DNA of 64,000 nt from Telmatactis stephensoni (lineage: Eukaryota > Cnidaria > Anthozoa > Actiniaria > Isophelliidae): NCBI GenBank assembly GCA_029948255.1, contig JALIZF010001016.1, forward strand, positions 1 to 64,000, in the 5' to 3' direction. How positions within the stretch are numbered: the first letter of the stretch is position 1; each line of letters begins with the position of its first letter. Below, in pieces: positions 1-10,129 of this stretch. The position numbers were made by a program, and so were the translations under genes. The notes beneath the pieces were generated by a model, which saw only the letters and a program-made list of their open reading frames with translations, had not been told where the DNA came from and did no database searches.

Positions 1-1064
1 TTAAACCGCACTTCGAATGGATTCTTGAATTTGTAGACGGAAATAGAGGAGATGCCGTCAGGCTTCCGTAATTTATCTTTAGGAAACACACGAGGACTGG
101 CTTAATGCCTTTTATATAGCTATAAATAAAATTGTTTAATAATGTTGCATATATCTTTTCATATATCAGTTTCAAAACTAATCAATCTTTTTGCATTAAA
201 CTTAATCTTTTGATACAAACGTCTTAGAATCTTTAAAATTATTCTTTTTTAGATTTCTTTTTAATAATTGTCACTTATGTAGTGTTAGCACAAGGCAAAA
301 AAAGTTCTCGAATTTAGTGAAAACAGCTGCACACAAAGACAAACCATTGATTTTGTTTCACGCACAAATTTCTTAGCAATAAAAATGAAAATTTTCGACG
401 TCCTTGTAAATCTGTGCACGTGTTGCAATATGATACCTGCTTAATTAATCCTTTTTAAAGAAGAATGTATAACCGGTTTGGTTGCTACAGAAACAATGTT
501 TTGACAATCTGAAATACCAGTTATGAATAAGAAATATATTGTTTCGGGGATTTTTATTTAATTTCAATTTCCTGTGATAAAATTAAATCCCTAATTCACG
601 GGGACGAAGTGCAGTGTTGGTACCTGAATTTATAGATTTATAATACTGGTGTTTACAAGGAAGGAGAATTTTGGAGGAAGAACGAAGGATTCACTTTCTG
701 AGAAACACTGAGCCGACAGACTTCGCGACTTAGATATATATAATAAATACCAGTGGAAATTCTGATAACGATTGTGATGAAGTCTTATAAATAACAATAG
801 TTTGACTAACATTTGCATAAACTAACATTCAACAAACTGTACAATATTTAGATCTACTCTAAAACATACATTTTCAGTGCAAAACCTGTAAAATTGCAAG
901 CCGCTATCCTTGTAAAACCTGTCAGTTCCTAAAGATGACTAAATTGGCTCATTTTAATAATAAAAATTGTTCCGTAGTTGAATTAAAACAAGCAAATTAA
1001 CCCGCCTCAAAGCCCTTTGTCAAATTTTGGTGTTTGCTATTGTAGGGGAGGAAGTATACGTTAG
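1..1064. other. AT-rich non-coding stretch
   Basis: No gene is supported here. Short open frames lack splice context, domains or codon bias. The missing 5' exons of the prolyl 4-hydroxylase gene at 3.7 kb were looked for and not found. Confidence 0.5.
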
Positions 1065-1374
1065 ATATACACCTATTCCAGGCTTCAATAAACATTGTCA
1101 GGCAAAAGGCCACAAGCCAACGCGACTCACCTGAAAGGAAGCATGAGTAGAAATTACTATAAAAGTTATAAAACTACGCAAATATTTACATGACAATTCA
1201 AATCTAGCTTGCTCTGACCTCAGTACATCAAAGAACTTAATTTGTTTATGTTAAAAATTACGACCAAGGCTGAAAAGAGAGCGAAGTTTTGCAACTACCC
1301 ATACTCCTTTTCGGTCTAGTCGCGTTGGCTTGAGGCCTTTCGTACGACAACCTTTTTCGACATAGGTGTATATT
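1065..1374. mobile_element. MITE, ACACCTATTTC family, copy 1
   Basis: Imperfect terminal inverted repeats: ATATACACCTATTCCAGG at the left and ..CGACATAGGTGTATAT at the right. The subterminal parts also pair (GCCACAAGCCAACGCGAC against GTCGCGTTGGCTTGAGGC). Related copies lie at 38253-38543 and 55258-55512. There is no coding capacity, so it would need a transposase supplied elsewhere. Confidence 0.65.
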
Positions 1375-2029
1375 GAGCAATGCTTTAGTTGGAGTCCCTA
1401 TCCCCGGTCAGAGCAGCAATTTTCTCCTGTCGGGGAAATGCTAACAAGTTGTGCAAGTTCACTTCACGCTGATTGGTTAGTTCCTTTTCAAGGATTTACC
1501 TAGGTTGTTCTTATTTCCTTATTAGGTTGGATATTCACGTGACTACAACATCTTCCAACCGTCACCTGGCAACCGCGCTCATGTCACCAAGATAATAACA
1601 CTCAGTACCAAGCCCCCTATATTTGGTAAGAATAATAGCCAAGCGCACAGTGACAGACAAACAAACCAATTTTTTCATTTCCTTGAGTACGATTTCGGTA
1701 CTTTGGATTTTATTGCCATTTTTACTCGTGCCGAGGCCTCTAGCCGCACGAGTCGAGGTTTGCAGTTTCTATCAATCTATCGTGTATGTCGAGAATCTGC
1801 AGAACTGTACCCAGAAGTGAGGTGTTTGAAAAGCTAGAAATGTGGTAAAGATCGGTCAAGATTTGTTTTTGGTTTTGTCCTTGTTCTGTTCGGTTTTCTC
1901 TTTCTCCTTTCCCCCTTCTCCCTTCTCCTAGCTTGGGCTACCTGTGGTTCTATTATTGCGCAGTCAGCCCATGCGCAAAAAATCAGAGGTAAACATTTTA
2001 GGAAGGCATGAAAGAGGGAAAAGGGTGAA

Positions 2030-2300
2030 GAAAAATATCAAGGAAATATTTGGAGTGAAAAAAAGAAAAAAACAATTTGCTTCTGCGGAGGCTCGAACCG
2101 GCTACCCCAAACGGCAAAAAATCCCGGACAATGCATCCAGACACCAGAGGAGCTGAATCATCGCATTGATTTACGGTACGGCTGAAGATTTCGGCCCCAA
2201 CCCCGTTATCCTTCGGCAGAACACAAGTTAGAACGCTAACCCGGCAAGCCGGGCCAGTGAGGGAGAAATTAGCCGGGTCCTAGTCCATTTGTAGCTAATT
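2030..2300 (-). repeat. Divergent copy of the Pol III-box repeat
   Basis: Read on the minus strand, it matches parts of the repeat at 17.57-17.80 kb, notably the GCGATGATTCAGC and GTCTGGATGCAT blocks. It carries a B-box-like GGTTCGAGCC motif at about 2090-2105. It looks like an old, truncated member of the family seen at 17.0 and 31.0 kb. Confidence 0.5.
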
Positions 2301-3684
2301 CCACGCGTTGCGCCACTGCATCCTACGGATGACGTAGCAGCAAAATTTTGGTACTTATAGTAGTCCAGTCTGAACAATAGCCATTGTTGTGTAGATTTAT
2401 GTTAAATCATCCTTTGGGAATCACTGATGCACGGGACGAGAAAGTCGCGCTATATAATGAACCCATTCACAATTTGTGTATTAGAATTCAGTAACATTAC
2501 ATTTTGCAAATAAGACTGTGTATTAACTTTTGACTCTGATTTCCGTATGGCTATTATATGGATGTGTTTAATTTTAAGCTCGATGAGCAGCTAATTTTGT
2601 TCCAGAGTTTGATTTTTGTACGTTTTGAAATGATTGCAGAAGCTGAACAATATTTGTATTCGGTCATTTAAAATAGTTTAAAATAAGATACTTTGAAAGA
2701 TTAAAACTTTAAGTATTCTTGAATTCTTATACTGCCCATGCAATCAAGCACATTCGTATTATTTTTAATAAACACAGGAACCCCACACCAACTTTTCAAT
2801 GTCCAAAATCGCTTCTGCTTTATTTGAATGTTGTTCTTTTGCCTTTTATTTTGTTATTTAGGCTGCCAGATAAACCACTCCAACTGTATAGCATAACTAT
2901 TATGATTTCATGATACACTGCATTCAAGTAATAGCTCAATCCCACCTGGGCACGAGTAAACTCTTGGTACAGAATCTAGTTTTGAGTATAAGCAACATTT
3001 TCAGATTACAGATTCATATTGTTTGTTGGAGTCATGCATGCATCTATTATGCGGGCTATTTTTAGCACCACCACTGCGCACTGCTGTTCAGTAGTCTTAT
3101 TGCTACTTGATGCAATCTCAAATTCATCACTTTGATATATAGTCGGATATATCCGAGATGCTTGATCATCAGGGGGCGTGCTCAACCAAACTTTTTTACA
3201 AATGAGTGTGTAATCGCTGAATAGATAAATAAGCACGGATATTGTTTTTCGTATCTCTATGAAACAAAACCTTTTTATGATTACCCTTTGTGCTTTTAGC
3301 AACAATAATTACTGATTTTCTTTGTTGGCATGGAATCAAACAACCTAGAACCCCCTTTCCCCCCCCCCCCCTCCCTTACAAAACCCCTGGGCACGCCCCT
3401 GATCATGGGCTTAACTAGTAAAAGCCTTCCAACTGATCACTTTGTACTAATTGTCCGTCGAACTGCCTCCCCTCCCTTCTAGCCTCATCCATATACAGCC
3501 ACTTCTTGCTTCTCTTTCCAGGATCCTTTTGCTAATGTCTAGGAGGACGACTAAGCTTCAAGGCTAGCACACGGACACAAAAACGGAAAATTCATCTTTC
3601 TTTGAATCACGATGAATATTTCCTCCTCCCAAAAAAGTAAAGACAAATTACAAAAATTAACTTTATAATTTCATTTTTTTAAAG
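2301..3684. other. Non-coding, no clear feature
   Basis: AT-rich sequence with a C-run near 3358-3373 that may be a remnant of the G/C-ended element described at 14.0 kb. No exon preceding the one at 3685 could be recognised. Confidence 0.4.
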
Positions 3685-6600
3685 AAATCCCAAAGTTCAT
3701 GACAGCAGAGGAGTGCGACCACCTTCTTAATTACGCTAAGCGCGTTGGTTTCAAGAGAAGTCCACAAATCAAAGACGAGGCAGAGATAAATGAAGAAACC
3801 TCAGAGAAGACCTTCAATGAATGGGATTACGATAAAGATGGCTTCATAACCCCAAGAGAGGTTAGAAATGTATATGTATATTATGAGCTTTTAACCAGAA
3901 CTGAACAATCTTTTAAAAACTTGTAATTCAGGGCCCGGTTGTTCTAAAGACGATTAGCGCTAACCTAGGATTAACTCTAAAGAAAACCATAGATTGACCT
4001 AACAAGACAGGTCTTGTTGTCATTCAAGATGTGACACCCGATCTAGAGTAGATTTCGTATGACTATGAAAACGGTACCGCACGGTCACGGCACATTTACG
4101 AATTTCGATTGTTTGTGTAGATATCACGGCACTGACACGGTCACGGTACGGCGCGAGCTGTTCGTTTCACACTCATACGAAATCTGCATGCTCTAGTTTC
4201 TCTACATCCTCGGTGGCCCAAAGCGTTTCGGACATTCATAAACTGGTAAATTAGGGAAGACACCCTTACCCTCCCCTCCCCTCCCCTCCCCTCCTCCTGA
4301 CGCCTTGCGTCACCCATGATGGTTTTATCCAATGAGCCTTTATTGTCAAATGTTAGATTGCATGGCTGCCAGGCAAGTCCGATTTGTATGTTACTGAAGA
4401 GGACATCCTCAAGATGTAAGTTAATTTGTAATGGTATCCATTGAATATTAGTAGAACCTCGATATCTTGAACATGGTTATCTCGAGGACCCCGTTATCTC
4501 GAACACAAAACCATTTTTAATATCATTTGTAGTTTATTGCTATCAGATATCTCGTATCCTTGCTGTCCCAAGGCAGCTCTTAGTAACTTCAGGGGGTTCG
4601 AGGTAGGGGAGTTAGTGTTGGACGAGGTAATACTCAGAGTATATGACTTGATCTGTTATTGACTTCTTACAATTTCGTTCTTTATTTAAAGGTTTGATGA
4701 TTTGGAAATGGACTTAGATCATGATGGTGAGTAGACGAGAATATTTTATTTGTACTGACGTAGCTGCTAGTGCAACCTATATAATAACCCTTATACAATA
4801 TATATAATGACCCTCTGTTAAGTGGCCACCCTCTATATAACGACCACTACTTTCCAAGATCTTAGGGATGGTCGTAATATGGATCAGGTCCCACTGTACC
4901 ACCACAATCACTATATACAATATATATAATGACCCTCTATTAAGTGGCCACCCTCTATATAACGACCACTTTCCAAGGTCTTAGGGATGGCCGTAATATG
5001 GATCAGGTCCCACTGTACCACCACAATCACTATATACAATATATATAATGACCCTCTGTTAAGTGGCCACCCTCTATATAACGACCACTTTCCAAGGTCT
5101 TAGGGATGGCCGTAGTATGGATCAGGTCCCACTGTACCACTACAATCACTATCATCCATCAATATTCACCGCGCACAATCATTAAGATTACCACTGTTTG
5201 CTTGTGAATGCTGTTTATATAATTGCTGTAAACAATGTCTTTTCACCTATACCAGTATTGCCCTCATAACATGTTCATTAGTACTACATAATATATGTAC
5301 TTATTGACCGAGTGGGAAGGCAAGACAGAACTCTTTTTGATCATCTTATCGTAATGTTGGACGCGCGCGCTGGTACGGTCCGGGTCCGGATACGGTTTTT
5401 CTGGGACACCTTCGAAAATCCGTACGTGTCCCGTCACGTGTCTATTTCCAAAGGTTTTCTTAAGAGCGCGCGCGGGACCAAGTACGGGTCATATGATGAT
5501 CAATATTATTCCATATCCGGGATCAGGTATCATATCCCCGCGATCGGGTTCACAGACCCGATATCGGGGTATCACAAACTCGGGATCACAGGGTGAGGGA
5601 TGGACAAACCGGAAGGGAGCAATCTATAAACGAGAAGAGTATATGATAATTCGCTACGACACGGTCATTCCATGGGAAACAGCATTGACCTGGTACTTGT
5701 TTTTCTAGGTGTAATAAGTTTTGAAGAATTTAAAAGAGTCACGGTCCCAGCAATTACGTCATACTTTGACAGACTACGAGAAATACCCCACATGCGCAGT
5801 CGTAACAGCGAGCAAGCTTGGATGTTCCATGACAATCCCAAGTATCCATTGTTGGCAGACTTCCATGGAAGGTACGGTAAAGTCACACAAACAGTCACGT
5901 AATCTCAAAGTTGAGTCACGTTCTTGTTAACTCGTGGATGAGCGACGTAAGCAAAGAACGAAACAAAGAGCTATTTCTAAAGAAGTGCTTGTATACTCAG
6001 GAACGGATCCAGGGGGTGTCCATAAGTGCACCGGACACCTCTCTAGCGCCATGCGAGATGACATCATCATATTCCATTATTAGGAGGCCGCCATCTTGGA
6101 TGTGACGTCTCTCGAGAGGTCTATTTGGGACACCCCCTTTGCAAAATCCTGGATCTGATCCTGATACTATAGTGTACGTTTAACACAAAGTCGGTCACGC
6201 AATCTATCTAACAAAGTGGATATGCAAAGCTAGTTATCTATGAGGACCAAATTGAAGTCGCTTATAAATGAAATGACTTTTTCAGGTTACATCGTTTGAC
6301 TGGTCTACCAAAACACATTATTAGAAACAGCGAGCCCGTACAGGTACATTTGAATTGGGATATTGTCATATGGGACCCCTTGAAAAACAGAAATGGCTAG
6401 TCCCATACATAATACCGGTGGTCCAATCTGAAACTAGATTTGAGATTTTGAGTTGATGTCGAAGAAAGCTTTTCAGATAATGCACTTGATGCTTGATAGT
6501 AAATAAGTTCTGGACCGGATCTATATTAGAGTGGGCCAAACAAGTTTCAACGCCTGACTTATTAATACACTGATAAGATGATGTTTTTGATAGGTTGTGA

Positions 6601-8280
6601 AATACGGTGTTCATGGTCATTATCACAGCCATCATGACTCTGATGATTTGGACGATAAAAAACCGTGCTGTACACTGCATAGAGATGAAAATTGTCGCCT
6701 TTGTAGGTATGTCATTTCTTCATTTCTTCATTGATTCATTTAAGAATGACCGACCGACAGACAGACAGACAGACAGACAGATAGACAGACAGAATGACTG
6801 ACCGACTGTCTGACAGCCTGACTGACTGACTGACTGACCGACTGACCGACTGACTGACTGACTGACTGACTGACTGACCGACTGACTGACTGACTGACTG
6901 ACTGACTGACTGACTGACTGACTGACTGACTGACTGACTGACTGACTGACTGACTGACTGACTGACTGACTGACTGACCAACTGACTAACTGACTGACTG
7001 ACTAGTGATTGGTTCAACTGCCTTTGTCTTTTAATTTCACCTTTAAAAGCTACTCTAATATATCATTTGACATTTCCATTTTACCTTTACAGGTACATGA
7101 CTGTTCTTGTGTTCCTCAACGAACCAAAAGAAGGTGGCGAGACGGCATTTCCTTTTGCGAACAACAAAACGTTTTCCGAAGAGGTAAGATATTAACAACG
7201 ACATCACATGAAGTAAAGTTTATAAATCAAAAAGTGCGTGAAATCAAGAGACCATAATACTAAGAGAGCGAAACTCAGTATTGATGTCTGTGCGATGTTC
7301 GCGGCGGTAAGGGTATTTTAGTAATTTCGCCATCGCGCGCGCAAGGCTCTCAAACAGTGGAATTCAAAAGCCGAAAGCAAACGGTCCCGTCCGCGTGTCA
7401 AATTCTATCGTTTGGAGACTTACAGGCGCGATGGCGAAATTACTAAAAATAGCCTTATATAATTAGTCGCCGCGAACATCGCGCAGACATCAATACCGAG
7501 CTTCGCTCTCTTAGTATTATGGTCTCTTGGTGAAATGTAGAATTTAAGTAAGGACATTTGGTAGCTAGCTTATGGATGTTGTACTGCCTAGAATCGATTC
7601 CTGCCCACAATCAGAATGAAATGAAATGAAATCAAATCAAATGTGTCTGTTTAGCCAGGGTTGAGCGACTGCCAGAGGCTCTGTTAGGCTTATACTTATG
7701 ATATAACAATCTGTAATACTTTTATTTTAGGCTTTGAAGGTAGAAGGACACAAACTTAATCTAGCAAGACATTGCTATGATGGTAATTTAGCTATAAAAC
7801 CAAAGAAAGGCAAAGCAATTATGTGGTATAACCACCACAGGAATCCCAGAACAGGTAGGAAACTAAATGCAACTGCTACTTTCAAAAAAATGAAGGAAGA
7901 AATTAAGGAGGGAAGGAAGAAGTTGATGGTAAAGTCGCGATTTATGCTTTTTGAACCATGCGCAGTAGGCGTGCGCGGTGCAAAACAGAGGAATTACCTT
8001 AAATGTTCAAAAGTCACTTAATTCTGTCTCTAAAAGACGGTCAAAGACGGACATTTCACATGGATCATTTTCAAACACTTATTCTTATTCAAACTTTCTA
8101 ACAGGATGGCTTGGAAAACTAGACAAGACAACATACCATGGTGGATGTGACGTAACTGAGGGAACAAAATGGATTGCAAACTTGTGGTTTGACATCATCG
8201 GGAAGGCTGGGTCCGAGGAGTTGTACAAGGGGTGGTTACACAGTGGGAAAAAACCGAAGACTAAGAAAGAAGAGCTCTAA
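3685..8280 (+). CDS. P4HTM: Transmembrane prolyl 4-hydroxylase-like protein (P4HTM family), 5' partial
   Basis: Predicted Fe(II)/2-oxoglutarate dioxygenase of the endoplasmic-reticulum P4HTM family, which hydroxylates prolines and in vertebrates is linked to HIF control. Exons: 3685-3860, 4378-4415, 4692-4726, 5709-5871, 6286-6343, 6594-6706, 7093-7183, 7731-7854, 8105-8280. All phases join, giving 323 residues ending in TAA. Visible in order: the family's N-lobe start (FMTAEECDHLL), two EF-hand loops (DYDKDGFITPRE and DLDHDGVISFEE), the HxD iron site within HYHSHHDSDD, and the distal His and 2-oxoglutarate Lys in YHGGCDVTEGTKW. All three iron ligands and the Lys are therefore present. The N-terminal cytoplasmic tail and membrane anchor lie in unseen upstream exons. 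Introns hold a minisatellite, an ACTG microsatellite and several MITEs. Confidence 0.92.
3929..4020. repeat. Terminal fragment of a CAGGGCYCGGTTGTTC element
   Basis: Starts CAGGGCCCGGTTGTTC and continues with GATTAGCGCTAA and AACTCTAAAGAAAAC blocks. The same blocks occur in reverse at about 43410-43487, so this is one end of a dispersed DNA-transposon-like repeat. It sits just after the donor of the first visible P4HTM exon. Confidence 0.5.
4046..4193. mobile_element. TA-flanked MITE, TTTCGTATGA family, copy 1
   Basis: 148 bp with inverted ends (GAGTAGATTTCGTATGA at the left, its complement with a few changes at the right), flanked on each side by TA. Internal ACGGTCACGG-type repeats are shared with copies at 16539-16686 and 60167-60309. 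TA target duplications fit the Tc1/mariner superfamily. Intronic in P4HTM. Confidence 0.8.
4790..5152. repeat. Tandem repeat, about 120 bp unit, three copies
   Basis: Three head-to-tail copies start near 4794, 4916 and 5036. Each contains ATATATATAATGACCCTC, TAAGTGGCCACC and GGATCAGGTCCCACTGTACC. Copies differ by only a few bases. It lies within a P4HTM intron. Confidence 0.85.
6004..6160. mobile_element. Short inverted-repeat element
   Basis: Left end GGATCCAGGGGGTGTCC, right end GGACACCCCC..AATCCTGGATC. MITE-like, about 155 bp, in a P4HTM intron. No second copy was noticed in the window. Confidence 0.55.
6745..7004. repeat. (ACTG)n and (GACA)n microsatellite
   Basis: About 250 bp: a short run of GACA followed by long ACTG with scattered CCGACTG variants. 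The Ser/Val/Gln-repeat open frame on its minus strand is a by-product of the repeat. Intronic, about 40 bp after the exon that carries the iron-binding HxD. Confidence 0.95.
7238..7530. mobile_element. MITE, CAAGAGACC family, copy 1
   Basis: About 290 bp with long inverted arms (over 100 bp), starting CAAGAGACCATAATACTAAG and ending with its complement. It is flanked by the direct repeat GTGAAAT on both sides, a 7-8 bp target duplication as in hAT elements. A second copy is at 62659-62941. Confidence 0.8.
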
Positions 8281-8346
8281 ACGTGAAATGATGAAAAGAT
8301 ATCATGGACTTTGACTTTTTTAAGTTTTATAATATTAATTTTAGAT

Positions 8347-8502
8347 CATGTATTGTATTGCATTGCATTGCATTGCATTGCATTGCATTGCATTGCATTG
8401 CATTGCATTGTATTGTATTGTATTGTATTGTATTGTATTGTATTGTATTGTATTGTATTGTATTGTATTGTATTGTATTGTATTGTATTGTATTGTATTG
8501 TA
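8347..8502. repeat. Pentanucleotide microsatellite in the P4HTM 3' UTR
   Basis: Two adjoining blocks, first (GCATT)n, then (GTATT)n, about 155 bp in total. It lies between the stop codon at 8278-8280 and the AATAAA at 8536-8541, so it is probably transcribed in the mature 3' UTR. Confidence 0.9.
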
Positions 8503-8535
8503 CAGAAAAAATCCTTTGTATTGACAACCTTTCTC

Positions 8536-8541
8536 AATAAA
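8536..8541 (+). terminator. Polyadenylation signal of the P4HTM-like gene
   Basis: Canonical AATAAA 256 bp after the stop codon, on the coding strand. Confidence 0.65.
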
Positions 8542-8633
8542 GCAACAATGAGGGGAAATTAAGTAGTTTACTTGTATAATGGTTTGTAATCTTGATCTTA
8601 ATTGTCTGGACTTTCGCCGTTCAACGGCATCAT

Positions 8634-8886
8634 TCAGATCCAGGTGTCACAAGAGTTCATGCATGTAGCCGCGCGTAACAGAGACACTAGCATCGACACT
8701 AGCATTATCGTCTCTGTTACTGATAGAGAGAATGACTGTGAATTTGAGACTCCTGGAAGCTCTTTATATAAAAAAGTCCCCAATCAATTCCCTTGAGGAA
8801 TGTAGGGAATTAGACAATCTGTTATTCTGACATTGTTTCCTTTTGTTCCACGCTGCATGAGCTCTTGTGACACACCTGGATCTCCT
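8634..8886. mobile_element. Inverted-repeat element
   Basis: Left arm GATCCAGGTGTCACAAGAG pairs with the right arm CTCTTGTGACACACCTGGATC. An internal small palindrome (AACAGAGAC against GTCTCTGTT) sits near 8678-8720. MITE-like, non-coding. Confidence 0.6.
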
Positions 8887-9099
8887 TACAGTCGTTTGAA
8901 AAAACGTTGTGGCTGTAGGTATTCGCGACTACGCGTAAGACCGAAAAGGTGTATGGGTAGAAATCACTGAAGCGCTCAGCTGCACATACACCTATTTCAA
9001 TAAACGTTGTCGGTATCAAGCCACACGACTTACCCGAACTGATAAAATGAACCCGAAATAAAATGGGGTGGATTTTTATCTTTAGCAAAAGTGAAAAGT

Positions 9100-9262
9100 G
9101 TAAAGTTCAGGGGGGTGCATCCAGGATTTTCTTCAGGGGGTGCAGCGTTATAGAAATCGAAAACCATCAACAGGATATTTTGGAAAAATATAGAGAAGAA
9201 AAGTCGTCTCATGGAGGGAGGGGGGTGCGCACCCCTTGCATCCCCTAAATCCACTCCTGAAG
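9100..9262. repeat. Inverted-repeat element, GGGGTGCATCCA type
   Basis: Left end CAGGGGGGTGCATCCAGGA, right end GGGGTGCGCACCCCTTGCAT..TCCACTCCTG. MITE-like and degenerate. Confidence 0.4.
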
Positions 9263-9510
9263 TTCATTCAATTTTAAAGTTCATTAATAATGATGATGTC
9301 AAAAGAGACAACAGTACTAATGAAAAAGAAATTTTGCATGTTTTTCTTGTCCATTCCTCACTTTCCAAAGTGTTATGATGTTATAATGTGGCACTTGGTC
9401 TGTATCATTCATGATACATCTTTGCAGAAAAGACTGGTAAATGCAGGGCTATGCCCACGCGACAAGACCATAAAGCATTATGGGTTAATGTAAGTTACTC
9501 GCTTTTTGGT

Positions 9511-9721
9511 TGGTCGCGGCTAAATGGGATCCTCGCAAAAAAGGTTTGGTTAGTTTTAGGGCTAGTTTAAGGGCTTTGTTTTTACAAAGTCTTCCCTAAT
9601 ACTAACCCTAAACCTAATCTCAAGGTACTTGGGTGCTTATTTCTACAAAGTCTTCCCAAATACTAACCCTAAACCTAACCAAACCTTGTTTGCGAAGATC
9701 CCATCTAGCCACGACCTTTTT
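9511..9721. mobile_element. Inverted-repeat element
   Basis: Arms of about 55 bp pair: GGTCGCGGCTAAATGGGATC against GATCCCATCTAGCCACGACC. The arms then continue through GTTTGGTTAG and CTAACCAAAC. The CTAACCCTAAACCTAA blocks in the centre are tandem. Confidence 0.65.
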
Positions 9722-9724
9722 GGT

Positions 9725-9922
9725 TGTATATATATTAACCACAAATCAAGCTCTTTGGTGCGCAAGTTCGACCTAGATGCATGCTGGTAAAGTTTGCATT
9801 GTTCCATACATGATGCTAAAGGTTTTTTTAACATAACATGCATTGGAAAAAATGCAAATTTTACTTGCCTCTTGGTCGAATTTAAGCACCAAAGAGCTTG
9901 ATTTGTGGTTATATATACTGTT
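9725..9922. mobile_element. Inverted-repeat element
   Basis: Arms pair over about 45 bp (AACCACAAATCAAGCTCTTT against AAAGAGCTTGATTTGTGGTT), with ATATATA on both flanks. It directly abuts the previous element. Confidence 0.65.
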
Positions 9923-10129
9923 TCACCCATTGTCCATTTTGAGTCACCGTAGGCTTGAGCCCAGTACGTGTATGTTTTTTGAAAAAAAAAAGTGTATTTT
10001 AATTTCTAAGTAGCACTTAGCTTCGTCATTAGTGAAAACCAAGCTTCAGGGGCAAACCATTTAACTTGACTTTTAATTTATATATTATCAGCTCGATTGC
10101 ATGAAAAAAATGAATGATTTTCAATAGAA

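Noticed and set aside
6736..7017. 93-residue Ser/Val/Gln repeat open frame
   Set aside because: It is the translation of an ACTG microsatellite in an intron.
8304..8562. Cys/Ile/Val/Leu- and Gln/Tyr/Asn-rich open frames
   Set aside because: Translations of the pentanucleotide repeat in the 3' UTR.
8938..9035. Fourth full copy of the ACACCTATTTC MITE
   Set aside because: Contains one clear end (ACACCTATTTCAATAAACG) and some internal words, but no proper opposite end was found; at best a fragment.
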